Below are positions 7,068 to 14,468 of a stretch of 17,631 nucleotides of DNA, piece after piece. Source of the DNA: Planctomycetaceae bacterium (GTDB taxonomy: Bacteria > Planctomycetota > Planctomycetia > Planctomycetales > Planctomycetaceae); the NCBI GenBank assembly GCA_003445035.1, contig DLVV01000097.1:1-17631 (forward strand), given 5' to 3'. A program made the position numbers and the translations under genes. The notes under the pieces were generated by a model that saw only the letters and a list, made by a program, of their open reading frames with translations, did not search any database and was not told the DNA's origin. Position 1 is the stretch's first letter. Each line of letters opens with the position of its first letter.

Positions 7068-7949
7068 ATGTCCACTCTTCTATCCACAACGTTGGCACTG
7101 GCACCCGTCGACACCGCCAAGACGGCCGTCACCGAGGGTGTCGGCGAGGTGGGCTCGGCGTTGCAGAGCGCATTCCAGCCCGTGATCAACCTGCTGCCAT
7201 CCGTGGCGGCAATGATCGCCGTGCTGGTGGTCGGGTTTGTCGTGGCCCGTTTGTTGGCCCGTGGCGTTGACGCCGTGGGACAACGGATCGGCCTGGATGC
7301 AGCCGCCGAACGAAGCGGACTGGCCGCCTCGATGAAGAAGGTCGGAATCGAACGGGGCCTCTCGGCCATCGTTGCCCAGCTGGTCTTCTGGTTGTTGATG
7401 TGTGTCTTCCTGGTTGCAGCCTTCAACCTGTTGAACCTGCCGTCCCTTTCGGCTGCCACCCAGAAACTCGTCGACTACATCCCAAGCCTGCTGGCCGCCA
7501 CCACGGTTGTCCTGATCGGCCTGCTGATCGCATCCTTCCTGCGGGGAGTGATCGCGACAGCTGCTGACCGGATCGGCATCACCTACGCCGACCGGCTGGC
7601 CAGCGGAGCCTACTACATCCTGGCCATGATGACGTTCATCGCCGCCTTCGATCAGCTCGCCATCCAGTTCGAGCTGCTCAACCAGCTGATCCTGATCAGC
7701 TTTGGCGCCCTGGCCCTCGGTGTCGGACTCTCGGTGGGACTCGGTGGCCGGGATGTCGCCGGCGGCATCATGTCCGGCTACTACGTCCGTCAACGGATGC
7801 AGTCCGGGGACACGGTCAGCGTGGCCGGAATCCAGGGAGTCGTTCGCGAGGTCGGTCCGGTGGCCACGGTCATCGAAACCACGAATGACGGGCTGACCCA
7901 TCGGCACACTGTGCCCAACGCGAAGATGCTCAGCGAAGCGGTTCGTTAG
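7068..7949 (+). CDS. Small mechanosensitive (MscS-family, CmpX-like) channel protein
   Basis: This 293-aa membrane protein has four to five predicted helices (about residues 45-64, 99-122, 139-160, 178-198 and 203-226). The last of these, a Gly/Ala-rich helix LALGVGLSVGLGGRDVAGG (215-233), resembles the pore-lining TM3 of MscS. A short MscS-type beta domain follows (GDTVSVAGIQGVVREVGPVATVIET, 247-271, then TVPNAKML 281-288). The protein stops there, so the large cytoplasmic C-terminal cage of MscS is missing, as in CmpX-like proteins. Such channels release osmolytes on membrane tension. The ATG at 7068 has AGGAGA at 7056-7061; the longer frame from 6972 overlaps the preceding gene and contains no signature. 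It lies 82 nt after the 89-aa gene and probably belongs to the same transcript, which would tie the sigma circuit to membrane stress. Confidence 0.9.
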   Translation: MSTLLSTTLALAPVDTAKTAVTEGVGEVGSALQSAFQPVINLLPSVAAMIAVLVVGFVVARLLARGVDAVGQRIGLDAAAERSGLAASMKKVGIERGLSAIVAQLVFWLLMCVFLVAAFNLLNLPSLSAATQKLVDYIPSLLAATTVVLIGLLIASFLRGVIATAADRIGITYADRLASGAYYILAMMTFIAAFDQLAIQFELLNQLILISFGALALGVGLSVGLGGRDVAGGIMSGYYVRQRMQSGDTVSVAGIQGVVREVGPVATVIETTNDGLTHRHTVPNAKMLSEAVR

Positions 7950-7978
7950 GACGCCGCAGCCGACACGGCCTCTCGACG

Positions 7979-8020
7979 CTGCCCCGGAATCCCCTCGCGG
8001 ACTCCGGGGCAGTTGTCTTT
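7979..8020 (+). terminator. Intrinsic terminator after the MscS-family gene
   Basis: A perfect 10-bp GC-rich stem, CTGCCCCGGA (7979-7988) with TCCGGGGCAG (8003-8012), encloses a 14-nt loop and is followed by TTGTCTTT. It sits 29 nt after the channel stop codon, so it ends the sigma-operon transcript. It is the clearest terminator in the window; the T-tract is on the plus-strand side only. Confidence 0.8.
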
Positions 8021-8031
8021 CCCCCCCGGTG

Positions 8032-8475
8032 TCACTTCTTCTTGGGAGCCGGCTTCTTGGGCGTCGGCTTCTTCTTGGGAGCCGGTTTCTTGGCCGCCGG
8101 CTTCTTCTTTGGCGCCTTGGTCTTCCCGGAAGTCACCGGTCTCGTTCTCGGGCTCACCGCCCGCAACTGCGACGCGCCGGTCTGTCTCAGGTCGATCCGG
8201 CTCCTGAGTTGATTGGCTCCCGATTTCCCAGTGTCGTACAGGAACAACTGGTTGAAGGCATTGTCTGTAATCAGCAACAGCTGCTGGTCGGAATCGTACT
8301 GGACCGAATAACGGGGCACCGTATAGGTCCGCTGGTTCGTTGTTTTGGGTGTCGCTTTCTTCTGTGCGACCTTGGCCTTCTTCGCCTCGTTCTGCCCGAA
8401 TGCCGAAAGAACGACAGCACCCAGAATCAGGCCTGCGGCAAAACCAGCTGCGATGTTGCTCTGCTTCATTTTCAT
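8032..8475 (-). CDS. Exported protein with Lys/Pro-rich (KPAPKKK) C-terminal tail
   Basis: This 147-aa protein is not assignable to a named family. Residues 1-28 form a signal peptide or anchor (MKMKQ then a hydrophobic stretch ending near SAFGQ). Residues 29-48 are Lys-rich. Residues 50-110 are an ordered-looking segment (TVPRYSVQYDSDQQLLLITD, then FNQLFLYDTGKSG) with alternating beta-strand character. Residues 118-147 are a low-complexity tail built from KKPAPKKK/KPTPKK units, like histone H1 or AlgP C-termini. The long open frame continues to 9723, but that part is antisense to the peptidase. The ATG at 8475 was chosen because a signal peptide starts there and AGGAG precedes it by about 6 nt. 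A basic tail on an exported protein suggests binding to anionic wall, polysaccharide or DNA outside the cytoplasm; a short propeller-like strand set is possible. Both are inference. Confidence 0.8.
   Translation of the reverse strand: MKMKQSNIAAGFAAGLILGAVVLSAFGQNEAKKAKVAQKKATPKTTNQRTYTVPRYSVQYDSDQQLLLITDNAFNQLFLYDTGKSGANQLRSRIDLRQTGASQLRAVSPRTRPVTSGKTKAPKKKPAAKKPAPKKKPTPKKPAPKKK
8035..8124 (-). repeat. Degenerate repeat encoding the KPAPKKK tail
   Basis: About 90 nt of imperfect repeats (plus-strand units like TTCTTCTTGGGAGCCGG at 8037 and 8070) encode the last 30 residues. The units alternate lysine runs with Ala/Thr-Pro spacers. This is protein-coding low complexity, not a CRISPR or transposon repeat. 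Confidence 0.8.
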
Positions 8476-8805
8476 GACAATCTCCTCGTATCGACTCGAT
8501 TTACGGGTTGTGTGTTTGTGGCCGCCACGGACCCGGCAAAACGCGACCTCCCGGCAATCGACGGTCGGCTTGACCCGCCAGCCCATTGCGATCGCGTCCC
8601 ATAGCGACGCGAAGGAAACCACAAACACTGTGGAAACCGGACAGGGCCCCCGCCGGGCGATCCGGAAACTCCAACACTCCTTGCCCAGGAACATCGCGAG
8701 CACTGCAGCTGGCCATTCCAGTAACTTATACACGTTGTGAGGCCACCGGGCCTCTCGAATCACGCCATGTTTGCCGCACGAGCGTCGACCAGTCAGAATC
8801 GTTTC
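8476..8805. other. 330-nt divergent intergenic region
   Basis: It lies between the starts of the Lys/Pro-tailed gene (minus) and the S9 peptidase gene (plus). Visible items are a -10-like TTATAC at 8726-8731 without a good -35, and a perfect 6-bp hairpin GAGGCC-ACCG-GGCCTC at 8739-8754. The peptidase frame is open back to a GTG at 8737, so part of this region could be translated if the start is further upstream. I see no RNA gene. Confidence 0.5.
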
Positions 8806-10698
8806 ATGAGCAAGACAACACGACAGTACGGGCGTTGGACGAGCCCCTTGACACCCGCCACCGTGGCGGCAGGACGACGGGTCGACGGCGTCGCCTTCGA
8901 CAAAGACGGTGCCACCCTGGTCTGGCTCGAAGGACGGTCGGGGCAGGGCGTGCTGGTTGTCGACGACGGCCGTGGAGATGCCCCGCGTGATCTGACCGCC
9001 CAACACAGCGTGCGAGCCGAAGTCGGATACGGCGGCGGCGACTTCACAGTCCAGGATGGGACGGCCTATTTCGTCGTGCATGGCACCGGCCGCCTGTTCG
9101 CCCAGTCCCTGGCGAACGGGACCGCCAAGCCCATCACCCCGGCTTTCGGCAGCGCCTCCTCTCCATGCGTGTCGGCGGACGGCCGTTTTGTCGTCTACGT
9201 TCACACCGACGAGGACATTGACCGCATCGCCGTGGCTGACACCGAGGGAACCCACTGGCCCTCCATCCTGGCCTGTGGTCACGACTTCTACATGCAGCCT
9301 CGCCTGAGTCCCGACGGGACCCGCCTGGCCTTCATCGCCTGGGACCACCCCAACATGCCCTGGGACGGCACCACGCTGTATGTTGCCGACCTGGACACCT
9401 CGGGGCCTCTGCCCACCGCCGGCACTCCCCTCGCGGTGGCCGGTGGAGAGCACATCGCCATCTTCCAGCCCGAGTTCACCACCGACAGCAGCCGATTGCT
9501 CTACGTCTCGGACGAATCCGGTTGGGGCCGACTGGCCTGCCGGGACCTCCAGGCCGATTCGGTTCAATGGCTGACCGAGGACGGAGTTGAGTTCGGGACT
9601 CCTGCGTGGGCCCAGGACATGCGAACCTACGCCATCTGCGGCGATGGACAATCGGTACTCGCCGTCGGCAGCCGACAGGGATTCCACAGTGCCGTGCGAA
9701 TCGATCTGGAAAACGGCGAACACTCGGTCGTGGAACCGTTGGCCGACCTGACAGACATCTCACAGGTCGCCGCCGCCCCCAACGGATCTCGGGTGGCGGT
9801 CATCGGCAGCAGTGCCGTGCAGACACCACGGGTCGTCTGTTGTGACATCCACCAGGACACATCACGGATCGTGGCACGGTCGACCGGCGAGACCTTGTCG
9901 GCCGACGGCCTGTCGAGTCCCGAAGCCATCACGTGGGAGTCCGCGGGCGGGGAAATCGCGCATGGGCTGTTTTATCCACCGGCCAGCGAGAAGTTCGATG
10001 GCACGGGGCTGCCCCCGGTGATTGCGATGATCCACGGCGGTCCCACTTCGCAGTCGCGAGCCGGGTGGAAGGCCGACGTCCAGTACTTCGCCACCAGGGG
10101 CTGGGCCATTCTGCAGGTCAATTACCGCGGCAGCACCGGTTACGGCCGAGACTACATGCTGAAACTGCGTGGCAACTGGGGCATCTGTGACGTCGAGGAT
10201 TCCATCAGTGGCGTGCGACACCTGGTCGAGAGCCAACGAGTCGATCCGGACCGCAGAGTGATCATGGGCGGCAGTGCCGGTGGATTCACTGTGCTGCAAG
10301 TGATGGCGCACCATCCCGACGAGTTCACCGCCGGCGTCAATCTCTACGGGGTGGCCAACCAGTTTCACCTGGCCAGTGACACGCACAAGTTCGAGAGCCG
10401 TTACACCGACACGATGATCGGACCGCTTCCCGAGACAGCCTCGCTGTATCACGAGCGGTCACCAGGATTCCATGCCGAGAAAATCCGCCGCCCGATCGCT
10501 GTCTTCCAGGGTGACATCGACCGGGTAGTGCCCCGGCAGCAATCCGATGATGTCGTCGCCGCCCTCCGCCGCACCGGAACACCTCACGTCTACCACCTCT
10601 ATGAGGGAGAAGGCCACGGGTGGCGGAAGCAGGAAACGATCGACCACTTCTACCAGGCCGTCGAGTCCTTCCTCGACCAGCATGTGCTGATGCAGTAG
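8806..10698 (+). CDS. S9 (prolyl oligopeptidase) family serine peptidase
   Basis: This 630-aa protein has an N-terminal beta-propeller of TolB/DPP-like blades (about residues 25-375; for example FVVYVHTDEDIDRIAV and SRLLYVSDESGWGRL). An alpha/beta-hydrolase domain follows from about residue 385, with IHGGPTSQ (409-416), the oxyanion region NYRGSTGYG (439-447), and the triad Ser490 in GGSAGG, Asp572 in QGDIDRVVP and His604 in EGHGW. S9 enzymes cleave short peptides, the propeller acting as a filter. No signal peptide is evident from the chosen ATG, so a cytoplasmic role in peptide turnover is likely. The start is uncertain: 8806 lacks a clear ribosome site, and alternatives in frame are ATG 8767 and GTG 8737. 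It converges on the phosphatase gene with an 8-nt gap. Confidence 0.95.
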   Translation: MSKTTRQYGRWTSPLTPATVAAGRRVDGVAFDKDGATLVWLEGRSGQGVLVVDDGRGDAPRDLTAQHSVRAEVGYGGGDFTVQDGTAYFVVHGTGRLFAQSLANGTAKPITPAFGSASSPCVSADGRFVVYVHTDEDIDRIAVADTEGTHWPSILACGHDFYMQPRLSPDGTRLAFIAWDHPNMPWDGTTLYVADLDTSGPLPTAGTPLAVAGGEHIAIFQPEFTTDSSRLLYVSDESGWGRLACRDLQADSVQWLTEDGVEFGTPAWAQDMRTYAICGDGQSVLAVGSRQGFHSAVRIDLENGEHSVVEPLADLTDISQVAAAPNGSRVAVIGSSAVQTPRVVCCDIHQDTSRIVARSTGETLSADGLSSPEAITWESAGGEIAHGLFYPPASEKFDGTGLPPVIAMIHGGPTSQSRAGWKADVQYFATRGWAILQVNYRGSTGYGRDYMLKLRGNWGICDVEDSISGVRHLVESQRVDPDRRVIMGGSAGGFTVLQVMAHHPDEFTAGVNLYGVANQFHLASDTHKFESRYTDTMIGPLPETASLYHERSPGFHAEKIRRPIAVFQGDIDRVVPRQQSDDVVAALRRTGTPHVYHLYEGEGHGWRKQETIDHFYQAVESFLDQHVLMQ

Positions 10699-10706
10699 TG
10701 GGGGGG

Positions 10707-11432
10707 TCACTCTCCTCGCCGCACCACGCGGGCCACGGCAAGATCCAGCGGTCGGGCCAGCCGGCCGGCCACGATCGCGGCCAACACCGCGACGACCACG
10801 CCGGTGAACACATCCATCGTGTAGTGCGCCCGCAGGACCAGCACCACCATCGTCTGCGACAGGGCAAACATCCCGCCGAACACCATCCCGACACGACCGA
10901 ATCGTCGTGCCAGTTCGATGCCGCCGTAGACCGCCAGCGCCGTGTGTCCGGAAAAGAAGAAGTCGTTGGCAACCTCGTAGGTCACCAGCAGTGACGGAAA
11001 CCCCGGATCGAACCACAGCATCCCGACCGGGGCCGGCAACGGCGAGAGCCACTGGCACAATTGCCTCATCGAAAACAGGACCAACAGACCCAGAAACGGG
11101 CGAACCGAACGACCGAAGATTGTCGATGCAAAAATCCAACAAGCCACCAGGTCGATCAGCAATGAACTGGTGATCAGCAGTGCCGAGGCGACATCCCGGT
11201 CTCGATTGAGCCGGTCATTCCACTCGGCGGTCCACTCGTGAACCCGGTCCCCAACGGTCAATGCGAGTGACGCGGCATCTCGAGTCGCATCATCGACAGC
11301 AAATTCTCGGACACCCAGCAGCGACTGTGTCCCCAGCCACAAGCCGATGCCCACCGCGACCACGACAACCCGCACACCCCGCTCGGCCACACCGGGCCGC
11401 TGCACCTCTCCCTGGTCCGACGCATCGTTCAT
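10707..11432 (-). CDS. PAP2/sphingomyelin-synthase-like membrane phosphatase
   Basis: This 241-aa membrane protein has five to six hydrophobic segments (about residues 20-40, 83-105, 112-128, 182-200 and 207-224). It carries the two C-terminal catalytic motifs of the PAP2/sphingomyelin synthase superfamily: FFSGHT at 159-164 (His163) and RAHYTMD at 201-207 (His203 and Asp207). Such enzymes act on lipid phosphates or exchange lipid headgroups through a phospho-histidine intermediate, with the active site on the outer face of the membrane. The ATG at 11432 lies in an ATGA overlap with the stop of the upstream acyltransferase, so the two form one translationally coupled unit. Together they point to phosphatidic-acid-level lipid metabolism. 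Whether it releases phosphate or transfers a headgroup cannot be told from sequence. It is convergent with the S9 peptidase. Confidence 0.85.
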   Translation of the reverse strand: MNDASDQGEVQRPGVAERGVRVVVVAVGIGLWLGTQSLLGVREFAVDDATRDAASLALTVGDRVHEWTAEWNDRLNRDRDVASALLITSSLLIDLVACWIFASTIFGRSVRPFLGLLVLFSMRQLCQWLSPLPAPVGMLWFDPGFPSLLVTYEVANDFFFSGHTALAVYGGIELARRFGRVGMVFGGMFALSQTMVVLVLRAHYTMDVFTGVVVAVLAAIVAGRLARPLDLAVARVVRRGE

Positions 11433-12667
11433 GTGGTTTCCTCTCGCCCACCGGCTCGCAACCTCGTCTGATCGACCTCGGCAGCCAACCCGGAAATCAA
11501 CCGTTGCAGCCCTGTCTCTAACTGCTGCATCAAGGGGTCTCCCTCACTGTCGCGAGACCGTTCGGCAGACACCTCGATTGCCTCTCCCACCTCCACGAGC
11601 ACGGTCATCGGACCGTGCACCGTGGCCACGTCGGCCAGGTCCTCTTCGAACCGTTCCACCGTTTCAAGAATTCGTTCCACGGGCCGATCCGGCCCGATGT
11701 AATCGATGGGATACAACGAAAGCTGTTGAGCCAGGTAGCAGTCGGCCAATTGTCGCCAGCGCCGCTGCCGCTCCTCCTCGGACAAGTCGTGTTCAACCAT
11801 GTCGGGAAGTATCTCGACCCGGAGTCGCTTGACCCGCGACACGACCCCCTCGGCACGAAAACCGCCGCACCATTCCTCTTCAAGCGGTCCGAGCACACTG
11901 TCTATCAAACGGTCACGCCGATCGAAGATCGACCCGGTCTGAGGTGCCCCGAGATATTCCACCTCCTTCAGCGTCAGCAACGCCTGCCCGACTCGCTCGA
12001 CTCGCTCCAGCAACGGCCGTTGTTCCTGTGACTGCCAACTCAATCGATCCTCAATATCACTCAGCACCCCCGAGACACTCGACTCGATCTCACCGTCAAA
12101 TCGGTACTTCACAGCGGTCGGATGCACCACCACTCGCCCGGCCGGATCGGTTGACGCCCGCTTGCGTGCGGCCGAACGGGCCATCAGCGACACCCCGTTC
12201 TGGAGCACGTTGAGGTGGTCGTTGGTGCGAGAGATCATCCCTTCGGGAAACACCACCAGTGGGCGTTCCGCCGTTTCAAGAATCTTGATGGCGCAATTCA
12301 ATGCCGCCCGGTCCATCCCTTCTCGATAGATGCTGAATCCGCCCAACCGCCTGACCAGGAACGTCTGGAATGCGTTGACCTTGAACATGTTCCAACTGGC
12401 CATGCCGAAAACATGGCAACCGGCCTGAACAGCGATCTCTCCCAAGACCACCGGATCGCTGGGTCGACAGTGGTTGGGAGCCACGAGGATACCGTCACCG
12501 GCGTCGATCGAAGCCTTCAGCCGCTCGACCCCCCGAACCTCGATCCCAGTGATGCCGAACCGCCGCCGGAGACGCCAACCCACCACGCGTTCGAGCACCC
12601 ACGGCCACAGGTTGCCGCGGTGGGGCGGAACGAACTCGTACTTGTCGTCGAAGACGATTTCCTGCAT
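11429..12667 (-). CDS. 1-acyl-glycerol-phosphate acyltransferase-like (PlsC family) protein
   Basis: This 412-aa protein contains the acyltransferase motif NHCRPSD at residues 65-71 (H66 and D71 as the HX4D pair), a probable glycerol-phosphate site near FSIYREG (111-117), and VFPEG at 139-143. These define PlsC-type enzymes that add a second acyl chain to lysophosphatidate, or related acyl transfer, at the inner face of the membrane. The C-terminal 200 residues (about 210-412) are charged and helical and go well beyond the usual size of about 240 aa, so the C-terminal region may be an extra domain. I chose ATG 12667 because MQEIV fits my recollection of related planctomycete proteins; ATG 12700 is an alternative, and neither has an ideal ribosome site. 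It is coupled to the PAP2-like gene and divergent from the deacylase (123 nt). Confidence 0.88.
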   Translation of the reverse strand: MQEIVFDDKYEFVPPHRGNLWPWVLERVVGWRLRRRFGITGIEVRGVERLKASIDAGDGILVAPNHCRPSDPVVLGEIAVQAGCHVFGMASWNMFKVNAFQTFLVRRLGGFSIYREGMDRAALNCAIKILETAERPLVVFPEGMISRTNDHLNVLQNGVSLMARSAARKRASTDPAGRVVVHPTAVKYRFDGEIESSVSGVLSDIEDRLSWQSQEQRPLLERVERVGQALLTLKEVEYLGAPQTGSIFDRRDRLIDSVLGPLEEEWCGGFRAEGVVSRVKRLRVEILPDMVEHDLSEEERQRRWRQLADCYLAQQLSLYPIDYIGPDRPVERILETVERFEEDLADVATVHGPMTVLVEVGEAIEVSAERSRDSEGDPLMQQLETGLQRLISGLAAEVDQTRLRAGGREETT

Positions 12668-12790
12668 GACCTCGCCCGGCAGTCTACCGGCACCGGCCAT
12701 CTCGGGCCAATCCGACCGGCCGTCGTTGAAGGCGAACAGCGGTTCGACTGTAATTGGACGTCGACCCACAGCACGACGGGAGCAATCAAG

Positions 12791-14455
12791 ATGACCGCCA
12801 CCCCCACTCGGCGAAATTTCCTGAAAGCGGCAGCTGGCGGTCTGATCGCCACATCGACAGTGCCGACGGCCGGGCTTGCGTCTGCACCCCGTTTTGATGT
12901 CGTGATTCGCGGCGGCACGATTGTCGACGGAACTGGCAGTCGCGGCGTGCGAAAAGACCTCGGCATTCGTGGAGATCGCGTGGTAGCCATCGCTGATCTG
13001 GCGGGCGCCGACGCCAAGCGGTCCATCAACGCCACCGGCCGGATCGTCTGCCCCGGCTTCATCGACATGCACTCCCACAGCGACAGTTCTCTGCTGGAAG
13101 ACGGGCTGGCCCAAAGTGCGGTCCGCCAGGGAGCCACCACCCACGTCATCGGCAACTGTGGCAGTTCTCCGGCACCCGTGGGTTCTCCGGTCCAGCTGTC
13201 CGGCCACACGCTGAGCACCTACGGCGACTACCTGAAGGCCCTGCAAAAAAGCGGCACCTCGATCAACGTCTGCGGCCTTGTCGGCCACAACAGCGTCCGC
13301 AGAGCGGTGATGGGTACCCAGAACAGACAACCCACCCCGGTTGAACTCAGACAGATGCAAGACCTGGTCGACGAGGCAATGCGTTCCGGCGCGGTGGGCC
13401 TTTCCACCGGACTGGTCTCTCCCCCGGGGATCTACAGCAAAACGCCTGAAATCGTGGCTCTGGCCCGCGTGGCCGCCCGCCACGGTGGACAATACTCCTC
13501 GCACATCCGCGGCGAAGCCTCGACCCTGGTCGAGGCCGTCAGTGAGGCGATCCAGGTTGGACGAGAGGCCGGGCTTCCGGTGCAAATCTCTCATCACAAG
13601 GCGGCCGGGCGTGAGAACTGGGGAACAACCCGTAAGACCTTGCCCATGATCGAGGCCGCCAACCGCGGCGGTCATCGCGTCCGAGTCGACGTTTACCCAT
13701 ACCATGCGGGAAGTGCGGGAATGGCCCAATTGGTACCGCCCTGGGCACACGAAGGAGGCAGCGGCGCGTTGCTGGGCCGACTGAAAGATCCCGTCCAACG
13801 ACGGCGGATCGCGCGCGACATGGTTCGTGGAACCGACAACTGGCCGAACTTCTTTAAGATCGAGTGGGACGACATCCAGATCGCTGCCGTCGGCAATCGT
13901 GCCAACCGCAAGTGGATCGGCAAGCGAGTGGCCGACGTAGCCCGGGCCCGGAAGTGTGATGGAGTCCAGGCGTGTATCGATCTTCTGATCGAAGGAAATG
14001 GCCGGGTGCGGATGATCAATTTCATCATCGACGAACGGGAAATGCAGCGCGTTTTGCAGCACCCGTTGTCGATGATCGGATCCGACGGCCGAGCCGTCAG
14101 TGCCGACACGGCCCGGGGCATGCCACACCCTCGTTACTATGGCTGCTTCCCTCGGGTGCTGGGACGATACTGCCGGCAGTTGAAACTGTTCCCCCTGGAA
14201 ACGGCGATCCACAAGATGACCGCGATGCCCGCCAAACAACTGGCCCTGGCCGATCGCGGAACTCTCAAGATCGGCCAAGCGGCCGACGTTGTCGTCTTCA
14301 ATTTCCAGACAATCATCGACAAGGCCACCTTCCAGGCCCCGCACCAGTATCCCGAGGGAATCGAGGCGGTACTCGTCAACGGCCTGCCGGTCGTGCTGGA
14401 CGGCACACACACCGAAACCCACCCGGGCCGCATTCTGCGGCCACAACGTTCCTGA
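12791..14455 (+). CDS. Tat-exported N-acyl-D-amino-acid deacylase (amidohydrolase)
   Basis: This 554-aa protein starts with a twin-arginine signal (TRRNFLKAAAGG, residues 6-17), then an amidohydrolase domain. The beta-sandwich part reads VVIRGGTIVDGTG (37-49). Metal-site candidates are H94 and H96 in DMHSHSD (92-98), C123 in GNCGSSPAP (the Cys ligand typical of D-aminoacylases), H238 in SSHIRGE, H268 or H269 in ISHHKAAG, and D432 in MIGSDG. D-aminoacylases hydrolyse N-acyl-D-amino acids to acid plus D-amino acid. Tat export implies action outside the cytoplasmic membrane. GGGAG at 12777-12781 precedes the ATG by about 9 nt. The upstream extension of the frame to 12215 is antisense to the acyltransferase. 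The next gene follows after 13 nt. Dihydroorotase/hydantoinase-like activities are less likely given the Cys motif. Confidence 0.93.
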   Translation: MTATPTRRNFLKAAAGGLIATSTVPTAGLASAPRFDVVIRGGTIVDGTGSRGVRKDLGIRGDRVVAIADLAGADAKRSINATGRIVCPGFIDMHSHSDSSLLEDGLAQSAVRQGATTHVIGNCGSSPAPVGSPVQLSGHTLSTYGDYLKALQKSGTSINVCGLVGHNSVRRAVMGTQNRQPTPVELRQMQDLVDEAMRSGAVGLSTGLVSPPGIYSKTPEIVALARVAARHGGQYSSHIRGEASTLVEAVSEAIQVGREAGLPVQISHHKAAGRENWGTTRKTLPMIEAANRGGHRVRVDVYPYHAGSAGMAQLVPPWAHEGGSGALLGRLKDPVQRRRIARDMVRGTDNWPNFFKIEWDDIQIAAVGNRANRKWIGKRVADVARARKCDGVQACIDLLIEGNGRVRMINFIIDEREMQRVLQHPLSMIGSDGRAVSADTARGMPHPRYYGCFPRVLGRYCRQLKLFPLETAIHKMTAMPAKQLALADRGTLKIGQAADVVVFNFQTIIDKATFQAPHQYPEGIEAVLVNGLPVVLDGTHTETHPGRILRPQRS

Positions 14456-14468
14456 CCTCGGCCGCCCG

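Noticed and set aside
7080..7907. 275-codon minus-strand frame opposite the MscS-family gene
   Set aside because: Composition is Gln/Asp/Gly/His-rich nonsense typical of antisense to membrane proteins, with no motif.
8035..8124. Possible CRISPR-like or tandem DNA repeat
   Set aside because: Units are imperfect, have no unique spacers and simply encode lysine/proline repeats.
8476..9723. Minus-strand extension of the Lys/Pro-tailed protein to about 560 aa
   Set aside because: Antisense to the S9 peptidase propeller with no recognisable domain; a signal peptide and ribosome site mark the start at 8475.
12215..12790. Plus-strand N-terminal extension of the deacylase frame
   Set aside because: It lies opposite the acyltransferase, and the Tat signal with a good ribosome site starts at 12791.
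12668..14446. Long minus-strand open frame fused upstream of the acyltransferase
   Set aside because: It is antisense to the deacylase, has no family motifs and arises from high GC at third positions; the real acyltransferase begins near 12667.
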